Shown here: positions 17,717 through 27,134 of the stretch, one piece after another | Layout of the letters: every line of letters begins with the position of its first letter | How positions within the stretch are numbered: position 1 is the stretch's first letter | Source of the DNA: Fulvivirga marina | GTDB taxonomy: Bacteria > Bacteroidota > Bacteroidia > Cytophagales > Cyclobacteriaceae | Assembly (NCBI RefSeq): GCF_016775155.1 | Contig: NZ_JAEUGD010000031.1 | Span: 248,001 to 312,000, forward strand | Direction of reading: 5' to 3' | DNA length: 64,000 nt | The notes under the pieces: generated by a model | Databases searched by the model: none | Told to the model about the DNA's origin: nothing | The model's input: the letters and a program-made list of their open reading frames with translations, nothing else | Position numbers and translations under genes: made by a program

Positions 17717-18139
17717 ATTTCATTTAGCCTTTTGAAAAATAAAATAAGTGATCCGCATCGACGGACTAGACAGGGGTTTCAGTTAAATACCCAATCATAA
17801 GTTATTATAATGCAGATCATTAAATACACAACAACAGGATTTTATAAAATTCTACACTCCTCATTGCCTATTCACATGAATTTCTGGGTATAGGTAAGTT
17901 TAATGGTACATACTGCATAACTTATATCCCCAAAACTACCTCTTGGAACAAACTGATAAAACACTAGTTTTTGGGTTTTAAAGAAATCACTAGAAATGGT
18001 GACAACACCGAATCTTGTCTACAAAAGAGCCTCAAAAAGTACAGTACTTTTTGGAAGTGGATTAGGTAAGTGAACCTATATAGGTCAGGTTGTATCAAAG
18101 CTCCTAGGCCTCGATACAACCATAACACTACCCGGCTAA
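17717..18139. other. intergenic region, holds the terminator of the M23-like gene
   Basis: About 420 nt without a supported ORF. Apart from the hairpin at 18088-18121 and the promoter space for the gene starting at 17716, I see nothing specific. Confidence 0.4.
18088..18121 (-). terminator. stem-loop after the M23-like lipoprotein gene
   Basis: Nine-base arms ggttgtatc (18088-18096) and gatacaacc (18113-18121) match perfectly around a 16-nt loop. It lies 18 nt beyond the stop of the minus-strand gene. The U-tract is weak, so this is a probable terminator or a 3' stability hairpin. Confidence 0.55.
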
Positions 18140-19462
18140 TTAATTGCCATTAACTTCGAATTCCACAATTCTTGTATAGTTATCAACCCCGGGATCGGTC
18201 ACTAATAAGGCCACATACCTTGTTGTAAGGTTCACAGCATAAGTATTACTATTAGCTTGTCCACTGTTGTTGGCATTTACAATAGTGTACCATGGTCCGG
18301 TAAATGAATTACTATACTGGATCTGGTAAGCGCGTGTATTTGATGAAGTAGGTTCACCTACACTACCTGCGTGGAACACTTTAAACTCTTTGATGTTACG
18401 CAGCGATCCCAGGTCAAGGGTCATCCAGGATGTCCTCGTGCTTCCATTGCTTACCCATTTGGTACTGCCTGTATAGCCACCATCATAAGCCTTATTACAA
18501 TCATATTGGCTGCTATATGCAGAGCTTCTGTCACAGTTTATTGCACTTCTGGCCCAATTGGTCATTGTTCCGCCTCCCCCAATGTCAGGGCAGTTAACCA
18601 CACTTGAGCCTAAGCCACCCAATATACCAATGCGGGTATTTTGTGTAGCCGGAGGGTTTACATCATAGCATGGCCAGTTGAGATAGTTATAAACTTCGAT
18701 ATGAAGATGGCAACTTCCCCAGCAAGTATTTCCACTTGTACTACCTGTGGAGAAGGTTGTACCAATTTTTACCGGTCCGCTAAGATTCAATACCGTACCT
18801 ACACTATAAACCACATCACTAGCCAGGTGCGCATATAAAATCCACCCCAACTGATATTCTATTCCATTATATACACCTATAATTTCCCATTTCTGTGTAT
18901 ATCCTCCCTGACTGTACGAACCACTTTTACAGGCATAACCAAACTCCAGGAGCTTGGCTTTTAATGCCTGAGGAGCCTGACCTCCGGGGTACTGTATAGC
19001 ATTTACATCCAGGTATACATCTTTATAGCAGGAGATAAAATTGCCAAAGTCTGCTACAGAATTGCCATTATCCAGCCAGAAGTCTCCCGACCAGTCGCCA
19101 TACCAGTATATGCCATGTGACGGTGGTCCCCAATAACTGGTGGTCTCAGTTTTACCACTGTAAGGACTATTTACTGAAACTGCCAGACCGTAGGGGTTAT
19201 CAGTCCTACCTGTAAGTGATTTTGTATCTCCTTTGTAAAAGTCACTCTCCACACTTTCAATGATCAGGTCTTCATGAATAGGTGCCTTTGGCTTGACATT
19301 TCCTTCATCTGATCTGTCTCCCGGAAGCACGGAAGTGTAGCCATCCATAAAATCGCCCGGTTGCTCACGATCCAGACCGGATTCATTTTCTTGCTCACTA
19401 CATGCCAGTAGCATGAATGAGACAAGCATTACTGTAATTCCACTTTGAAATAGATTCTTCAT
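18140..19462 (-). CDS. secreted lipoprotein, M23 peptidase-like domain plus F5/8 discoidin domain
   Basis: A 440-residue lipoprotein (lipobox LLACS, Cys21). Residues about 85-280 look like an M23-type metallopeptidase: WGPPSHGIYWYGDWSGDFW at the first metal position, YAHL at 210-213, and CHLHIE at 251-256 (the HxH motif). M23 enzymes cut peptide bridges in cell walls or proteins with zinc. The first motif is not the usual HxxxD: His116 and Asp123 lie seven apart. The C-terminus (about 302-440) is an F5/8 type C domain that should bind sugars (KAYDGGYTGSTKWVSNG, WMTLDLGSLRNIKEFKVFHA). Many Cys residues suggest disulfides, in line with export. It is probably a surface enzyme; activity is uncertain. 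Confidence 0.65.
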   Translation of the reverse strand: MKNLFQSGITVMLVSFMLLACSEQENESGLDREQPGDFMDGYTSVLPGDRSDEGNVKPKAPIHEDLIIESVESDFYKGDTKSLTGRTDNPYGLAVSVNSPYSGKTETTSYWGPPSHGIYWYGDWSGDFWLDNGNSVADFGNFISCYKDVYLDVNAIQYPGGQAPQALKAKLLEFGYACKSGSYSQGGYTQKWEIIGVYNGIEYQLGWILYAHLASDVVYSVGTVLNLSGPVKIGTTFSTGSTSGNTCWGSCHLHIEVYNYLNWPCYDVNPPATQNTRIGILGGLGSSVVNCPDIGGGGTMTNWARSAINCDRSSAYSSQYDCNKAYDGGYTGSTKWVSNGSTRTSWMTLDLGSLRNIKEFKVFHAGSVGEPTSSNTRAYQIQYSNSFTGPWYTIVNANNSGQANSNTYAVNLTTRYVALLVTDPGVDNYTRIVEFEVNGN

Positions 19463-19776
19463 AATAATAGTGTTGGTTTAGTTGAAAATAAAATTTTGAC
19501 AATCAGTCAAATGGTTTGCGGTAATAACCTCCAACTAAACAAGGAATAACTGACAATATTTAGAAAAAAAGTACTAGGACATTACTAGTACTCCCCCAAG
19601 AAAAACTTGTCAAAAGGGAAAAAAGGACTCCTAAATATTAATAAGAATTACATCCTCATGCATTTTCTGTCTTATGATAGATACGGGTAAGGAACGCCGG
19701 GCAAAATAATAGAATAGTCCCGTAATTGTTATCGCTTTGTAAACCATTAACCTAAACACCCCCCCACACTGCCAAA
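19463..19776. other. divergent promoter region
   Basis: About 310 AT-rich nt between the starts of the M23-like lipoprotein gene and a TPR-HTH gene. Promoters for both must lie here. I found no exact TAnnTTTG box or inverted repeat. A C-rich tract (acacccccccacac) lies just before the plus-strand start. Confidence 0.4.
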
Positions 19777-21486
19777 ATGAAATTAACTTACATGCTATGT
19801 TTGTTGTTTATAGTTTCAAATCATGTTACAGGTCAAACTCAGAAAGACAGTCTTTTGACCGTATTGCCAACTGCTAGTGATACCGGCAAGGTATTGATCT
19901 ATCAGGAACTCGCTCGGCTCTATAGCCATGGTTCTACGGACTCAGCACTCTACTACACTAACCTGGCTCTTGCCCAAAGTGAAAAAGCTGACTATGAAAG
20001 TGGGAAAATTCGATCATACTGGATATTAGGGCTGTTATACTCCAACCAGGGTGACTTTCCTAAATCTATAGAGTACTGCAAAAAAACACTAACTGTATTG
20101 AAGGATAGCCTTCAGATAAGCAGCGTACTCAATAATCTTGGCGCGGCTTATTTTGATATGGGGGCATGGGATGAGGGTATAAAATATTCCTTGCAGTCAT
20201 TAAAGATCAAAGAAAGGCACAACGCTACTAAAAGGCAGTTGGCCTCAGCTTACCAAAACCTGGGGGCGTGCTACCAAACCATTGGTGACTTTAATACTGC
20301 ACTGACCTATGCCAATGATGCCTATAACTTGTACGGGGAAATCGATAATAAACTTAAGCAAGGAGATGTAATGATGAATATAGCTCTCATCTATCAGGAA
20401 CAAAATGATATACCCAAAGCAAGGGAGGCATTTGCCAAAACCATAGACATACAAAAAGAGATCCAGAATCTCAAGGGCTTATCTAACACATACTGTGGTG
20501 TTGGAGCCCTGATGCATCAACAAAAAGAATATGACAGTGCCTTATTTTTTCTTGAACAATCCCTCAGCCTGGCCAACTCAGTACAAAACTACCATTACAT
20601 CATCATGTCTACGGTTAACGTTGCCAGTGTTTGGTTTGATAAGGGCAATTACCAAAAGTCTATAGCCCTTGCGCGGTCTGCCATTACAGGACTTGATTCG
20701 CTACCCGCCCTAAGGTTGTTGAGAGATGCTTATGAAATTCAGGCCAGATCATACGATAAATTGGCAATGACCAGCCAAGCGCTGGACAGTTATAAGCATT
20801 TCTTCAGTTACCGCGATAGTCTGCTCAATAAAGAAAAGCTTCAGGACATCCATGACATGAAACTTCGCTATGAGACTGAAAAAAAAGAAATAGTAATGGC
20901 CCAGTTAAAAGCTGAAATTATGACAAAGAAGGCTCAGGCCAGAACCTCTGCTTTTATGGCTCTGCTCAGTTTTCTGGGTATTATTGCCCTAATTTATATC
21001 TTAGATCTTAGATCAAAACTGCACAAACAGCATCTGACGCAATTAGAAATAGAAAAAAAACAAAAGCAATATGAATTGGAGATGAAGGAACAGGAGCTTT
21101 CCGGACTAAGCATGAATATGCTGGTAAAAACCAATACGCTCAAACTGATCAAAGAAAAAATCTCCACCGGTAATGGCTCTTACAATGCTGAAGCCATTAA
21201 AGCCATTGATAATAACCTGAAGTTTGACAAAGAATGGGATGTTTTCAAACTACATTTTGAAAAGGTACATCAAGGCTTCTTCGATCGTCTTTCAAAGACT
21301 TGTCCCAATATTACTCCTAATGAGCAGAGGTTATGTGCCTATTTGAAAATGAATTTTTCAACGAAAGAGGTCTCCAGGATCGCCAATGTATCGGTAAGCG
21401 CTATCGACAAATCGAGGCAGAGACTGAGAAAAAAACTAAATATTGACTCAAAGGAAAACCTGGTATCATTTATTCAGGGGATATAA
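19777..21486 (+). CDS. TPR - transmembrane - HTH signalling protein
   Basis: A 569-residue protein. A signal peptide (1-19) is followed by about seven TPRs (30-345; for example YQNLGACYQTIGDFNTALTY and ALIYQEQNDIPKAREAFAKT), one TM helix (about 388-407), a Lys/Glu coiled coil (about 415-440) and a C-terminal region. This ends in a LuxR-like helix-turn-helix (NEQRLCAYLKMNFSTKEVSR, SAIDKSRQRLRKKLNIDSKE). The TPRs should be outside the inner membrane and the HTH inside, making a one-protein sensor that acts on DNA from the membrane. The two genes that follow on the other strand have the same design. Ligand and targets are unknown. Confidence 0.8.
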   Translation: MKLTYMLCLLFIVSNHVTGQTQKDSLLTVLPTASDTGKVLIYQELARLYSHGSTDSALYYTNLALAQSEKADYESGKIRSYWILGLLYSNQGDFPKSIEYCKKTLTVLKDSLQISSVLNNLGAAYFDMGAWDEGIKYSLQSLKIKERHNATKRQLASAYQNLGACYQTIGDFNTALTYANDAYNLYGEIDNKLKQGDVMMNIALIYQEQNDIPKAREAFAKTIDIQKEIQNLKGLSNTYCGVGALMHQQKEYDSALFFLEQSLSLANSVQNYHYIIMSTVNVASVWFDKGNYQKSIALARSAITGLDSLPALRLLRDAYEIQARSYDKLAMTSQALDSYKHFFSYRDSLLNKEKLQDIHDMKLRYETEKKEIVMAQLKAEIMTKKAQARTSAFMALLSFLGIIALIYILDLRSKLHKQHLTQLEIEKKQKQYELEMKEQELSGLSMNMLVKTNTLKLIKEKISTGNGSYNAEAIKAIDNNLKFDKEWDVFKLHFEKVHQGFFDRLSKTCPNITPNEQRLCAYLKMNFSTKEVSRIANVSVSAIDKSRQRLRKKLNIDSKENLVSFIQGI

Positions 21487-21680
21487 TGAACAAGCCTCTA
21501 TTAGTAAAGTCTCTCGCAGGGAGTTCTTTACACAAAGAGTGGTTCCTTATATGTCCAAAACTGATCTCATTCATACTGATACCTCAATTGGTACAGAACA
21601 ATTTTCGAAAAGCTCTGCCGGGAGCCAGGAGGCTGAGTTGCCAATGTATATGCAACTAATACAAGTGGGGCAATCACCAC

Positions 21681-23348
21681 TTATCCATGTGATATTTTGG
21701 CATGCACACTATCTAAGATCTCCTCCACGGTCTCGTTCTCTTTCAGATCTAGCTTCTTTTTTAGGCGGTGCCGGGATTTTTTAACACTTTCTGGAGTAAT
21801 ACCTAAAACAGAGGCGGTTTCCTTGATGGTCAGCTTCATTTTTATTAAGGTTGCCTGACGTATCTCTGCCGTGGTTAAATTCGGGTAATGATACCTTAAC
21901 GATGCTATGAAATTAGGATACACGTCTTCAAAAGCTTTTTTAAAGTTCTCCCAGTCATCATCTGTAACTATATTAAACTGAAGGACCTTATTGAACTTTT
22001 GAATTTTCACATCATGGGTTGCATTCTCTTTAAAAATTTTCAGTTCCTTATTGACCTTTTCCACCAGCTCAGTTTTCTCCTTCAGGTTACGTATGCTATA
22101 ATTGAGCAACTGCCTTTTACTGTCAAGGCGCTTTTTCATTAATAGATAACGGCGATTAAAAATGAGAAAACCAATGATCAACAACGATACTAAAACACCT
22201 ATCATTGCATTTCTCTTTAATAGATTCGTTTTGTGGCGCTGATCTATTAGCTCCATATTAAGCTTATGTTTCAGCCTCTCCATGGCCTTCACATTTTCCA
22301 GGTTCTTCAAACTATCATGAAGGGTCATATATTTGGACTGATATTCATAAGCTTTCTCATAATCCCCCAAGGCATGAAATGCCTCGTTCAAGCGTTTGTA
22401 GCCATCAGATATGTCATGTTTTGAACCTGAAAGCCTAGCAAAATGTAGAGCCTTTTCTGCTGATGCCAATGCCTCCTCAGGGTGCTTTTTTTTCATATAT
22501 ATAGCACTAATTGCACAATGAGCACGTGAAAGAAGAATGATGCTTTCCTTTTTGGAGGCATACTCAAGAGCATATTTTTGAGCCTCCAATGCCTTATCAA
22601 GTTCCCCCTCTTTAAAGTAAATCTTGCCCATGGCATTATATACACTACCCAACCTTATTTCAATATTTTCCTCCTCTGCTATACTGAAAGCTTTACTATA
22701 ATATTCCAAAGCAAGTTCGTTATTGCCCTGCTCTGCATAAATGTAACCGATATTTTCCAGCAGCAGCCCTACCATGTATGGGTTCTGCTCTGATTCCCAC
22801 AAGCTGAGTGACTCTTTGTAATATTCGAGAGCCTCTTTATCCTGATCGAGTGATTCATGAACAAGCCCTAGAAAGTTGTAACATTTTGCCATTCTAGCCA
22901 GGTCATTATTTTCTTTGCTCTTTTCCAGTGCGTCATACAAATAGTTCAGAGCTTTCGGGCTATTTCCGGAATGGTCATAATAGTATGCCAGTAAAAAATC
23001 TATTTCAATAAGCCCAGTGGTATAGCCAATTTCTCTTGATATTTCCGTTGCTTCATCCGTATATTTAAAAACATCACCCGTAGCAGTATATGTCTGTATA
23101 TTGGCCATTTCAATTAACGCATTTACCCTGCTGGTGTCTTTCTTTGACAATTTTTTCAATACCAGATTCAGGCTATCAAGCTCACGCACATACTTTTGAG
23201 AAACAACCGTATGACCTAAAAAGCAACAGACCAATATCGCAAGTATGAACTTGGTACTGATAATTTTACTCAACAAATACTTGAATTCTAAGAGGTTAGA
23301 TAGTGTAGAACATATGCTATTTGGATGGAGCTTAATCAATGAGTTCAT
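21681..23348 (-). CDS. TPR - transmembrane - HTH signalling protein, tandem copy A
   Basis: A 555-residue protein built like its neighbours: a hydrophobic signal/anchor at about 34-50, TPRs at about 75-345 (FNFLGLVHESLDQDKEALEY), one TM helix at about 370-388 followed by a basic stretch, a coiled coil, and a C-terminal HTH (TTAEIRQATLIKMKLTIKET, ITPESVKKSRHRLKKKLDL). It is nearly identical to the gene at 23719 over the last 110 residues and clearly similar throughout, so the pair arose by tandem duplication. The N-terminal 30 residues before the signal helix are unusually long; a later start is possible. Convergent with the gene at 19777. Confidence 0.8.
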   Translation of the reverse strand: MNSLIKLHPNSICSTLSNLLEFKYLLSKIISTKFILAILVCCFLGHTVVSQKYVRELDSLNLVLKKLSKKDTSRVNALIEMANIQTYTATGDVFKYTDEATEISREIGYTTGLIEIDFLLAYYYDHSGNSPKALNYLYDALEKSKENNDLARMAKCYNFLGLVHESLDQDKEALEYYKESLSLWESEQNPYMVGLLLENIGYIYAEQGNNELALEYYSKAFSIAEEENIEIRLGSVYNAMGKIYFKEGELDKALEAQKYALEYASKKESIILLSRAHCAISAIYMKKKHPEEALASAEKALHFARLSGSKHDISDGYKRLNEAFHALGDYEKAYEYQSKYMTLHDSLKNLENVKAMERLKHKLNMELIDQRHKTNLLKRNAMIGVLVSLLIIGFLIFNRRYLLMKKRLDSKRQLLNYSIRNLKEKTELVEKVNKELKIFKENATHDVKIQKFNKVLQFNIVTDDDWENFKKAFEDVYPNFIASLRYHYPNLTTAEIRQATLIKMKLTIKETASVLGITPESVKKSRHRLKKKLDLKENETVEEILDSVHAKISHG

Positions 23349-23718
23349 TTAAATTTAAATAAAGAATAAGTTATGTCTCTAACACACTTTATTGAAAAAA
23401 CCAACTCAAGGGTAAATAGGCAATTATTAGCATTAAATTCAAATAAAATAGTACTAATATTATTCGCTATTTTGAAATACCAAGCCCTCTACTACCTATT
23501 TATCAAGTTTTTTCGCACAATACAAGAAAAACATTTAGCATAAGAAAATGGTTTACTCATATCTTGGTCAATTATGCAGCAATCACAATAAAAGGTATTG
23601 CATTTCATAGACAAGTATTTCAAAGCGCTAACAAACGAGATAAAAGCTAAGAGAAAACTGGCGTCTGCTTTTTATAACATAATAAAAGTTACACTCCCAG
23701 TTCTCCATATTAACTCCG
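23349..23718. other. spacer between tandem TPR-HTH copies
   Basis: About 370 AT-rich nt with no ORF. The part just upstream of the start at 23348 (around 23400-23450, ttagcattaaat...) resembles the part upstream of the other copy (25440-25480). The promoter was therefore probably duplicated with the gene. Confidence 0.45.
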
Positions 23719-25386
23719 CTAATCATTAGAAATACTGGCGTTCAAATTGTTTAATACCTCATCAACAGACTTATTTTCACTCAGTTCAAGCTTCTTTTTT
23801 AAGCGATGTCGCGATTTTTTTACACTTTCCGGTGTGATCCCTAAAATTGATGCGGTCTCTTTTATGGTCAGTTTCATTTTAATTAAAGCCGCCTGACGTA
23901 TCTCTGCTGTAGTCAGATTAGGATAATGGTACCTTAATGAAGCTAAAAAATTCGGATAAACATCTTCAAAGGCCTTCTTAAAGTTCTCCCAATCATCATC
24001 TGTAACAATGTTGAACTGTAGCACCTTGTTGAACTTTTTGATTTTCACATCATGGGTTGCATTCTGTTTGAAAATTTGCAACTCTCTGTTAACATTTTCT
24101 ACAAGCTTTGACTTTTCTTCCAGACTGCGAATACTATAATTCAACAACTGCCTTTTACTATCGAGTTTCTTTTTTATTATTAAATAACGACGGTTAAAGA
24201 TGAGCATACCAATGATCAGCAACGCAACCAAAACACCAATCAAAGCATTTCTCCTCAATACATTTGCTTTGTGTTGCTCATTTACAAGCTCAATTTCATG
24301 TTTATACTTCAAGTGTTCTATTGCCTGCACATTCTCCAGGTTGCTCAAGCTATCGTGCAAAGCCAGGTACTTTGATTGGTATTCATAAGCGTGCTGGTAA
24401 TCACCTAATTGTTGAAGAGAAGTGTACAAACGTTGATAGCTTTCCAACATTTCATGTTTTGAATTTGACAACCTGGCGAGATACAGAGCCTTTTCTGCCA
24501 TGGCAAAAGCCTCCTGTGATTGATCATTGACCAAATAGACTTCACTCAAACTACCGTACACCTCCGATTGCAGCCTTGTACTTTCTATTTTTATGGCATA
24601 CTCCAATGCAGATTGTTGATACTCTAATGCTTTGTCAAAGTCCTTATCCTGATAATAGAATTCTCCCAAAGAATTGTATAAAGTCCCAAGACGTCGGTCC
24701 AAATTATTTGCTTTAGCTAAATTGAAAGCTTGGTTATAATATTCTAGCGCTTGTTTGTTATCTCCTTTAGTAAAATAAATGCCTCCTATATTTTCCAGTA
24801 TCAAGGCTTCCATATTCGGATTTTTCTGTTGTTCCCAATATGTGAGGGATTTATTATAATGAGTTAATGCCTCGGGGTACTGGCCCGAAGATTTATGAAT
24901 GTACCCCAAAAAATTATGACAATTGGCCTCTAAGCCTCCATCCTGTATTTTTATGGATATATCGAGGGCTTTGTACAAATACTCCAATGCATTTACATAA
25001 CGTCCTGAATTATCAAAGTAGTACCCAAGCACAAAACAAGACTCAATTATGCCGGACTGATAATCCAGTCTTTCAGATAACTCCAATGCCCATTTAGCAT
25101 ATTTTAGTGTCTCTCCGGTAGGCTTGAAAGTCTGCAGCCTCGCCATGTTGATAAGTGCATTAACCCTATTTGTATCTTCCTCAGGTAATACCTCCAAAAC
25201 TTTGCTTATACTATCTATTTCTTGCTCGTACTTTTGTGAAGCAGCCATATGACCGTAAAAAGAACCTAGCAACATCAGAAATACAAACTTAACCTTGATG
25301 ATTTTTCTTAACCAACACTTTACTTCTGATAGACAACATAATGCAGCACAATCACTGCTTTGAAAGAGCTTAATCAATAAATTCAT
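23719..25386 (-). CDS. TPR - transmembrane - HTH signalling protein, tandem copy B
   Basis: A 555-residue protein, the same length as copy A. Layout: long N-terminus, signal/anchor helix (about 33-50), TPRs (75-345; CHNFLGYIHKSSGQYPEALT), TM helix (about 370-388), coiled coil, and HTH (SILGITPESVKKSRHRLKKK). The DNA-binding end is almost the same as in copy A, while the TPR part has drifted. That fits two sensors of different signals acting on the same or similar sites. No other gene is in the transcript. Confidence 0.8.
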   Translation of the reverse strand: MNLLIKLFQSSDCAALCCLSEVKCWLRKIIKVKFVFLMLLGSFYGHMAASQKYEQEIDSISKVLEVLPEEDTNRVNALINMARLQTFKPTGETLKYAKWALELSERLDYQSGIIESCFVLGYYFDNSGRYVNALEYLYKALDISIKIQDGGLEANCHNFLGYIHKSSGQYPEALTHYNKSLTYWEQQKNPNMEALILENIGGIYFTKGDNKQALEYYNQAFNLAKANNLDRRLGTLYNSLGEFYYQDKDFDKALEYQQSALEYAIKIESTRLQSEVYGSLSEVYLVNDQSQEAFAMAEKALYLARLSNSKHEMLESYQRLYTSLQQLGDYQHAYEYQSKYLALHDSLSNLENVQAIEHLKYKHEIELVNEQHKANVLRRNALIGVLVALLIIGMLIFNRRYLIIKKKLDSKRQLLNYSIRSLEEKSKLVENVNRELQIFKQNATHDVKIKKFNKVLQFNIVTDDDWENFKKAFEDVYPNFLASLRYHYPNLTTAEIRQAALIKMKLTIKETASILGITPESVKKSRHRLKKKLELSENKSVDEVLNNLNASISND

Positions 25387-25683
25387 TTTAGTTTATAGAA
25401 AAGAATAAGTTGTGTTACCAACACCCTTCACGGGGAAACCACTTCAAAGGTAAGTAGGTAATCGTTAGCATTAAATGCATACAAAGCACAGCGAATAATT
25501 GTCTACCTTTTTGTCAACCAAAACCTCCCCCTTTTTGTCTACCAAGGTCAGTTGCACAATATCAGGAGAAGGTTTAGCATTGAAGTATGGTCAATCTACC
25601 CCCTAAGTCTGACGGTTACCTCACCCAGGGATCATACCACCCAGGACTACACGTAAATGATACTAAAACAAAAGCAATAGAAC

Positions 25684-26094
25684 ATGCTCAATCAATACCT
25701 GGCTGCAAAAGAATACCTGCACATTGACTACGATGAAGGCAGCCAAGCGCTTTTTGTTACTTGGTTGGCGCCTGCAAAGCCAGAATTTTTTAAAACAGGC
25801 ATGATAGAAGTAACACGCTCTTTAAGGCATTTCAATACAACGAAGGTAATTTGGGACACTCGCAAATTGGGCATCCTACCTTTAGAAACGCAGAATTGGC
25901 TCGCAAATATTTGGATATATGAAGCTATAAAATCCGGATATATGTATGCTGCATTTTACACACCTAAGGATTTTCATGCTGAACTGGCATCCGGTAAGAC
26001 AATGAACACTTGTATAAACAACTGTGCAAATGCAAGAAGAGCAGCCTTTTTTGACACCCTGGAACAAGCAAAAGAGTGGATTCAACAATTTTAA
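25684..26094 (+). CDS. SpoIIAA/STAS-like small protein
   Basis: A 136-residue cytosolic protein. The pattern DEGSQALFVTWLAPAKPEFF, then TGMIEVTRSLRHFNTTKVIW and DTRKLGILPLETQNW, fits the SpoIIAA-like (STAS/Sec14-like) fold seen in many Bacteroidetes proteins of 130-150 residues. It ends EQAKEWIQQF, a common last helix in that family. The gene at 51183 belongs to the same group. Role unknown; these are usually stress- or surface-associated. A 30-residue membrane peptide follows 22 nt downstream. Confidence 0.55.
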   Translation: MLNQYLAAKEYLHIDYDEGSQALFVTWLAPAKPEFFKTGMIEVTRSLRHFNTTKVIWDTRKLGILPLETQNWLANIWIYEAIKSGYMYAAFYTPKDFHAELASGKTMNTCINNCANARRAAFFDTLEQAKEWIQQF

Positions 26095-26116
26095 AATAAC
26101 CAAAATCAATTCAATA

Positions 26117-26209
26117 ATGGTACCAAAAGAGAACCTGGGATTGCTTTCCTTTTTAATCCCTGTCGTAGGTGTTATAATAGCTGTTCTACTTTTCCTGATA
26201 TTAGGCTGA
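26117..26209 (+). CDS. 30-residue membrane peptide
   Basis: Starts at ATG 26117 and encodes a short polar head (MVPKENLG) and one hydrophobic helix (LLSFLIPVVGVIIAVLLFLI) ending in Gly. It follows the SpoIIAA-like gene by 22 nt. The frame is open further upstream inside that gene, but those codons are a shadow of it. A single-helix peptide of this type could be a small regulator or a toxin; nothing more can be said. Confidence 0.4.
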   Translation: MVPKENLGLLSFLIPVVGVIIAVLLFLILG

Positions 26210-26425
26210 GCCGATACCTTAAGACCAGCTGCCAACAATTAAATTAAACCATAAATTACCAACAGCTATGGAGAAAAAGTTTAGAATGTCTAAATCCTGA
26301 AAGTGGTTATTGCCCCTAAATTGAGGGTAAACCAAACAATAAGACTTTTCTAGTGTCAGTATGCTTTAATAGCTTCAAAACTTTAGTAAAAGGTGGGGTT
26401 TTGAGCTGTAATACCTAGCTTTGAT

Positions 26426-26444
26426 ATAGGTTTTCCATACCTAT
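26426..26444. promoter_or_regulatory. inverted repeat before Crp/Fnr gene
   Basis: Arms ATAGGT (26426-26431) and ACCTAT (26439-26444) are separated by 7 nt, 13 nt before the start codon. A TAGGT-N6-ACCTA pair precedes the other Crp/Fnr gene at 2681. Possibly autoregulatory. Confidence 0.35.
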
Positions 26445-26457
26445 CAACCGCCTCCCC

Positions 26458-27021
26458 ATGCAGGACATATTCAGAGAACATATAGAAAAAGTTATACCCC
26501 TAACAGATGAAGAGTTTGCATTTGTGTTTTCCCATTTCAGTTATCAGCGCTACAAAAAGCGACAATATCTTATCCGGGAAGATGACCATGTAGAGCATGC
26601 ATACTTCGTGGTTTCAGGGCTTTTGAAATTGGAGTATACTGACTTATCGGCAAAGCGGCATATCGTATCATTTGCTATGGAGGACTGGTGGGAAACTGAT
26701 TTTATGGCATACTTTAATGGCACAAAGGCTACCATGTCACTACAGTGCATTGAAGATACAGATGTACTTTGCCTTTCACTGGCAGATTATCACAAGCTAT
26801 GCAGCGGTCTCAAAAAGATGGAGCGCTTCTTTCTTAAAAAATCAAACTCAGGGCACATTGCCTCACAACAGCGTATATTATCATTTCTTACCTCCAATGC
26901 CAAAGAAAGATATGACCAGCTACTTCAACAATACCCTTCCTTATTTCAAAGAGTACCGAAAACTTTACTTGCTGCTTATTTAGGTATTTCGCGAGAAACC
27001 CTAAGCAGGCTTTCTTATTAG
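26458..27021 (+). CDS. Crp/Fnr-family transcriptional regulator
   Basis: A 187-residue protein. The N-terminal cyclic-nucleotide-type beta-roll (RQYLIREDDHVEHAYFVVSG, LKLEYTDLSAKRHIVSFAME) has lost the usual Arg-containing phosphate cassette, as in most Bacteroidetes members. A dimer helix and a C-terminal HTH follow (KTLLAAYLGISRETLSRL), ending at the HTH itself. It may sense something other than cAMP. A perfect TGTGA-N6-TCACA site lies 12 nt after its stop, and ridA follows, so control of ridA is a reasonable guess. Confidence 0.85.
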   Translation: MQDIFREHIEKVIPLTDEEFAFVFSHFSYQRYKKRQYLIREDDHVEHAYFVVSGLLKLEYTDLSAKRHIVSFAMEDWWETDFMAYFNGTKATMSLQCIEDTDVLCLSLADYHKLCSGLKKMERFFLKKSNSGHIASQQRILSFLTSNAKERYDQLLQQYPSLFQRVPKTLLAAYLGISRETLSRLSY

Positions 27022-27032
27022 TTTATGTAATC

Positions 27033-27048
27033 TGTGATGTTTGTCACA
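27033..27048. promoter_or_regulatory. Crp-type operator TGTGA-N6-TCACA
   Basis: TGTGA at 27033-27037 and TCACA at 27044-27048 with exactly 6 nt between them, the textbook Crp/Fnr spacing. It lies between the Crp/Fnr gene and ridA, 87 nt before the ridA start. Binding by the neighbouring regulator is inferred. Confidence 0.55.
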
Positions 27049-27134
27049 CAACAAAAAGTGGTTGCTTGTCCACCTTTACATCGTAAAATTTATGAATCTG
27101 TTATGCTCATAAGCGTAACATTAATAATAGGTCA

